Below, in pieces: positions 13,245 through 13,572 of a stretch of 13,572 bases of DNA; position 1 is the stretch's first letter; every line of letters starts with the position of its first letter. The stretch spans positions 1-13,572 of the forward strand of contig JAJYOH010000095.1 in the NCBI GenBank assembly GCA_021796315.1. The letters run 5' to 3'. The translations under genes were made by a program, and so were the position numbers. The notes beneath the pieces are model-generated. The model was given only the letters and a program-made list of their open reading frames with translations. It was not told the DNA's origin and made no database searches. This DNA comes from Chloroflexota bacterium. Its GTDB lineage: Bacteria > Chloroflexota > Anaerolineae > Anaerolineales > Villigracilaceae.

Positions 13245-13572
13245 ATGAATATTCTGCATCAAGATGAATCGATTATAGTTCTCAACAAAACCGCCGGACT
13301 TCCCGTTCTCCCCGATGGCTGGGAAAAGGACGCGCCGTATCTTGTCAAAATGCTCGAAGAGCAATATGGGAACCCTTCGATAAACTCAGGGCAAGGAATT
13401 TGGGTCGTCCATCGGCTCGACAAGATTACCAGCGGCGTGATGGTCTTCGCGCGCAACGTCGAGGCGCATCGCTCGCTCAACATTCAATTCGAGAATCATG
13501 AGGTACAGAAAATTTACCGCGCCATCGCAGAGGGCAATCCCAAATGGGATGAGCACACCGCCAAACATCCGC
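13245..13572 (+). CDS. RluA-family pseudouridine synthase, N-terminal part
   Basis: The frame from ATG 13245 is open to the window end (109 codons), and the gene continues outside. The signature VVHRLDKITSGVMVFARN (54-71) contains the catalytic Asp59 of RluA-type synthases, which isomerise uridine in rRNA or tRNA. The N-terminus ILHQDESIIVLNKTAGLPVLPDGW (3-26) matches the usual 'vlhEDe.llVlnKPaGl.V' opening, with Thr16 replacing the common Pro. QKIYRAIAEGNP later is also typical. No N-terminal S4 domain is present, which suggests a short RluA/TruC-like member. Residues 44-51 (PSINSGQG) are encoded by a palindromic repeat (13373-13391) inserted without breaking the frame. Target RNA cannot be told. 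Confidence 0.88.
   Translation, partial: MNILHQDESIIVLNKTAGLPVLPDGWEKDAPYLVKMLEEQYGNPSINSGQGIWVVHRLDKITSGVMVFARNVEAHRSLNIQFENHEVQKIYRAIAEGNPKWDEHTAKHP
13373..13391 (+). repeat. Dispersed-type 19-bp repeat inside the pseudouridine synthase gene
   Basis: CCCTTCGATAAACTCAGGG has complementary ends (CCCT/AGGG). It resembles the cccttcgacaagctcaggg motif that I recall as a frequent intergenic repeat in Anaerolineae and some other genomes. Here it lies in coding sequence, in frame, in the variable linker just before the catalytic motif. Only one copy occurs in this window, so the repeat status rests on recollection. Confidence 0.45.

Overview
The window holds three blocks of ordinary bacterial coding sequence with very little spacing between genes, plus several kinds of short intergenic repeats. 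Protein styles (DUF5946, DinB-like and ATC-hydrolase-like proteins, several small membrane methyltransferases), moderate GC content and the short tandem and palindromic intergenic repeats suggest an Anaerolineae-type member of the Chloroflexota. This taxonomic call is inference; there is no rRNA or marker gene to settle it.

Left block, + strand (1-4127): the tail of an unfinished upstream gene (possibly DUF3048-like), then a thiolase, a DinB-fold protein and 3-hydroxybutyryl-CoA dehydrogenase in one probable transcription unit. The dehydrogenase start overlaps the DinB stop (ATGA). A perfect TATAAT and a CRP-like palindrome precede the thiolase. Thiolase plus hydroxyacyl-CoA dehydrogenase form the acetyl-CoA/acetoacetyl-CoA/3-hydroxybutyryl-CoA segment of C4 or fatty-acid metabolism. 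An MFS exporter follows.

Middle block, - strand (10800 down to 4138): one long, tightly packed, probably co-transcribed cluster. Its order is an ArsR/SmtB-type repressor with an intact alpha5 metal-site signature (Asp82, His84, His95, Glu98), a tiny two-helix membrane protein, a P2-like P-type cation ATPase, three consecutive different integral-membrane methyltransferases of the isoprenylcysteine carboxyl methyltransferase (ICMT)/PEMT fold, a soluble LCM/TcmP-type SAM methyltransferase interrupted by an in-frame amber codon, and an L-2-amino-thiazoline-4-carboxylic acid hydrolase-family protein. Upstream of the repressor are a good sigma70-type promoter (TTGAAA, 16 bp, TATAAT) and a 28-bp pseudo-palindrome of SmtB/CzrA style over the predicted start of transcription. 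This combination of a metal sensor, an ion pump, four methyltransferases and a thiazoline-hydrolase homologue is the best candidate here for an undescribed system. A role in metal-responsive thiol or carboxyl methylation and export is only a hypothesis.

Right block (10919-13572): divergent from the repressor is a GMC/cholesterol-oxidase-like flavoprotein with a four-cysteine motif, on an extended -10 promoter and followed by a strong intrinsic terminator. Then come a DUF5946 gene (- strand) and the start of an RluA-type pseudouridine synthase (+ strand, cut by the window end). These two genes diverge around a tandem palindromic repeat, and both look likely to have leaderless or near-leaderless transcripts. 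A further repeat of palindromic type sits in frame inside the pseudouridine synthase gene.

No tRNA, rRNA, CRISPR array, transposase or integrase was seen. No gene-free stretch exceeds 300 bases.
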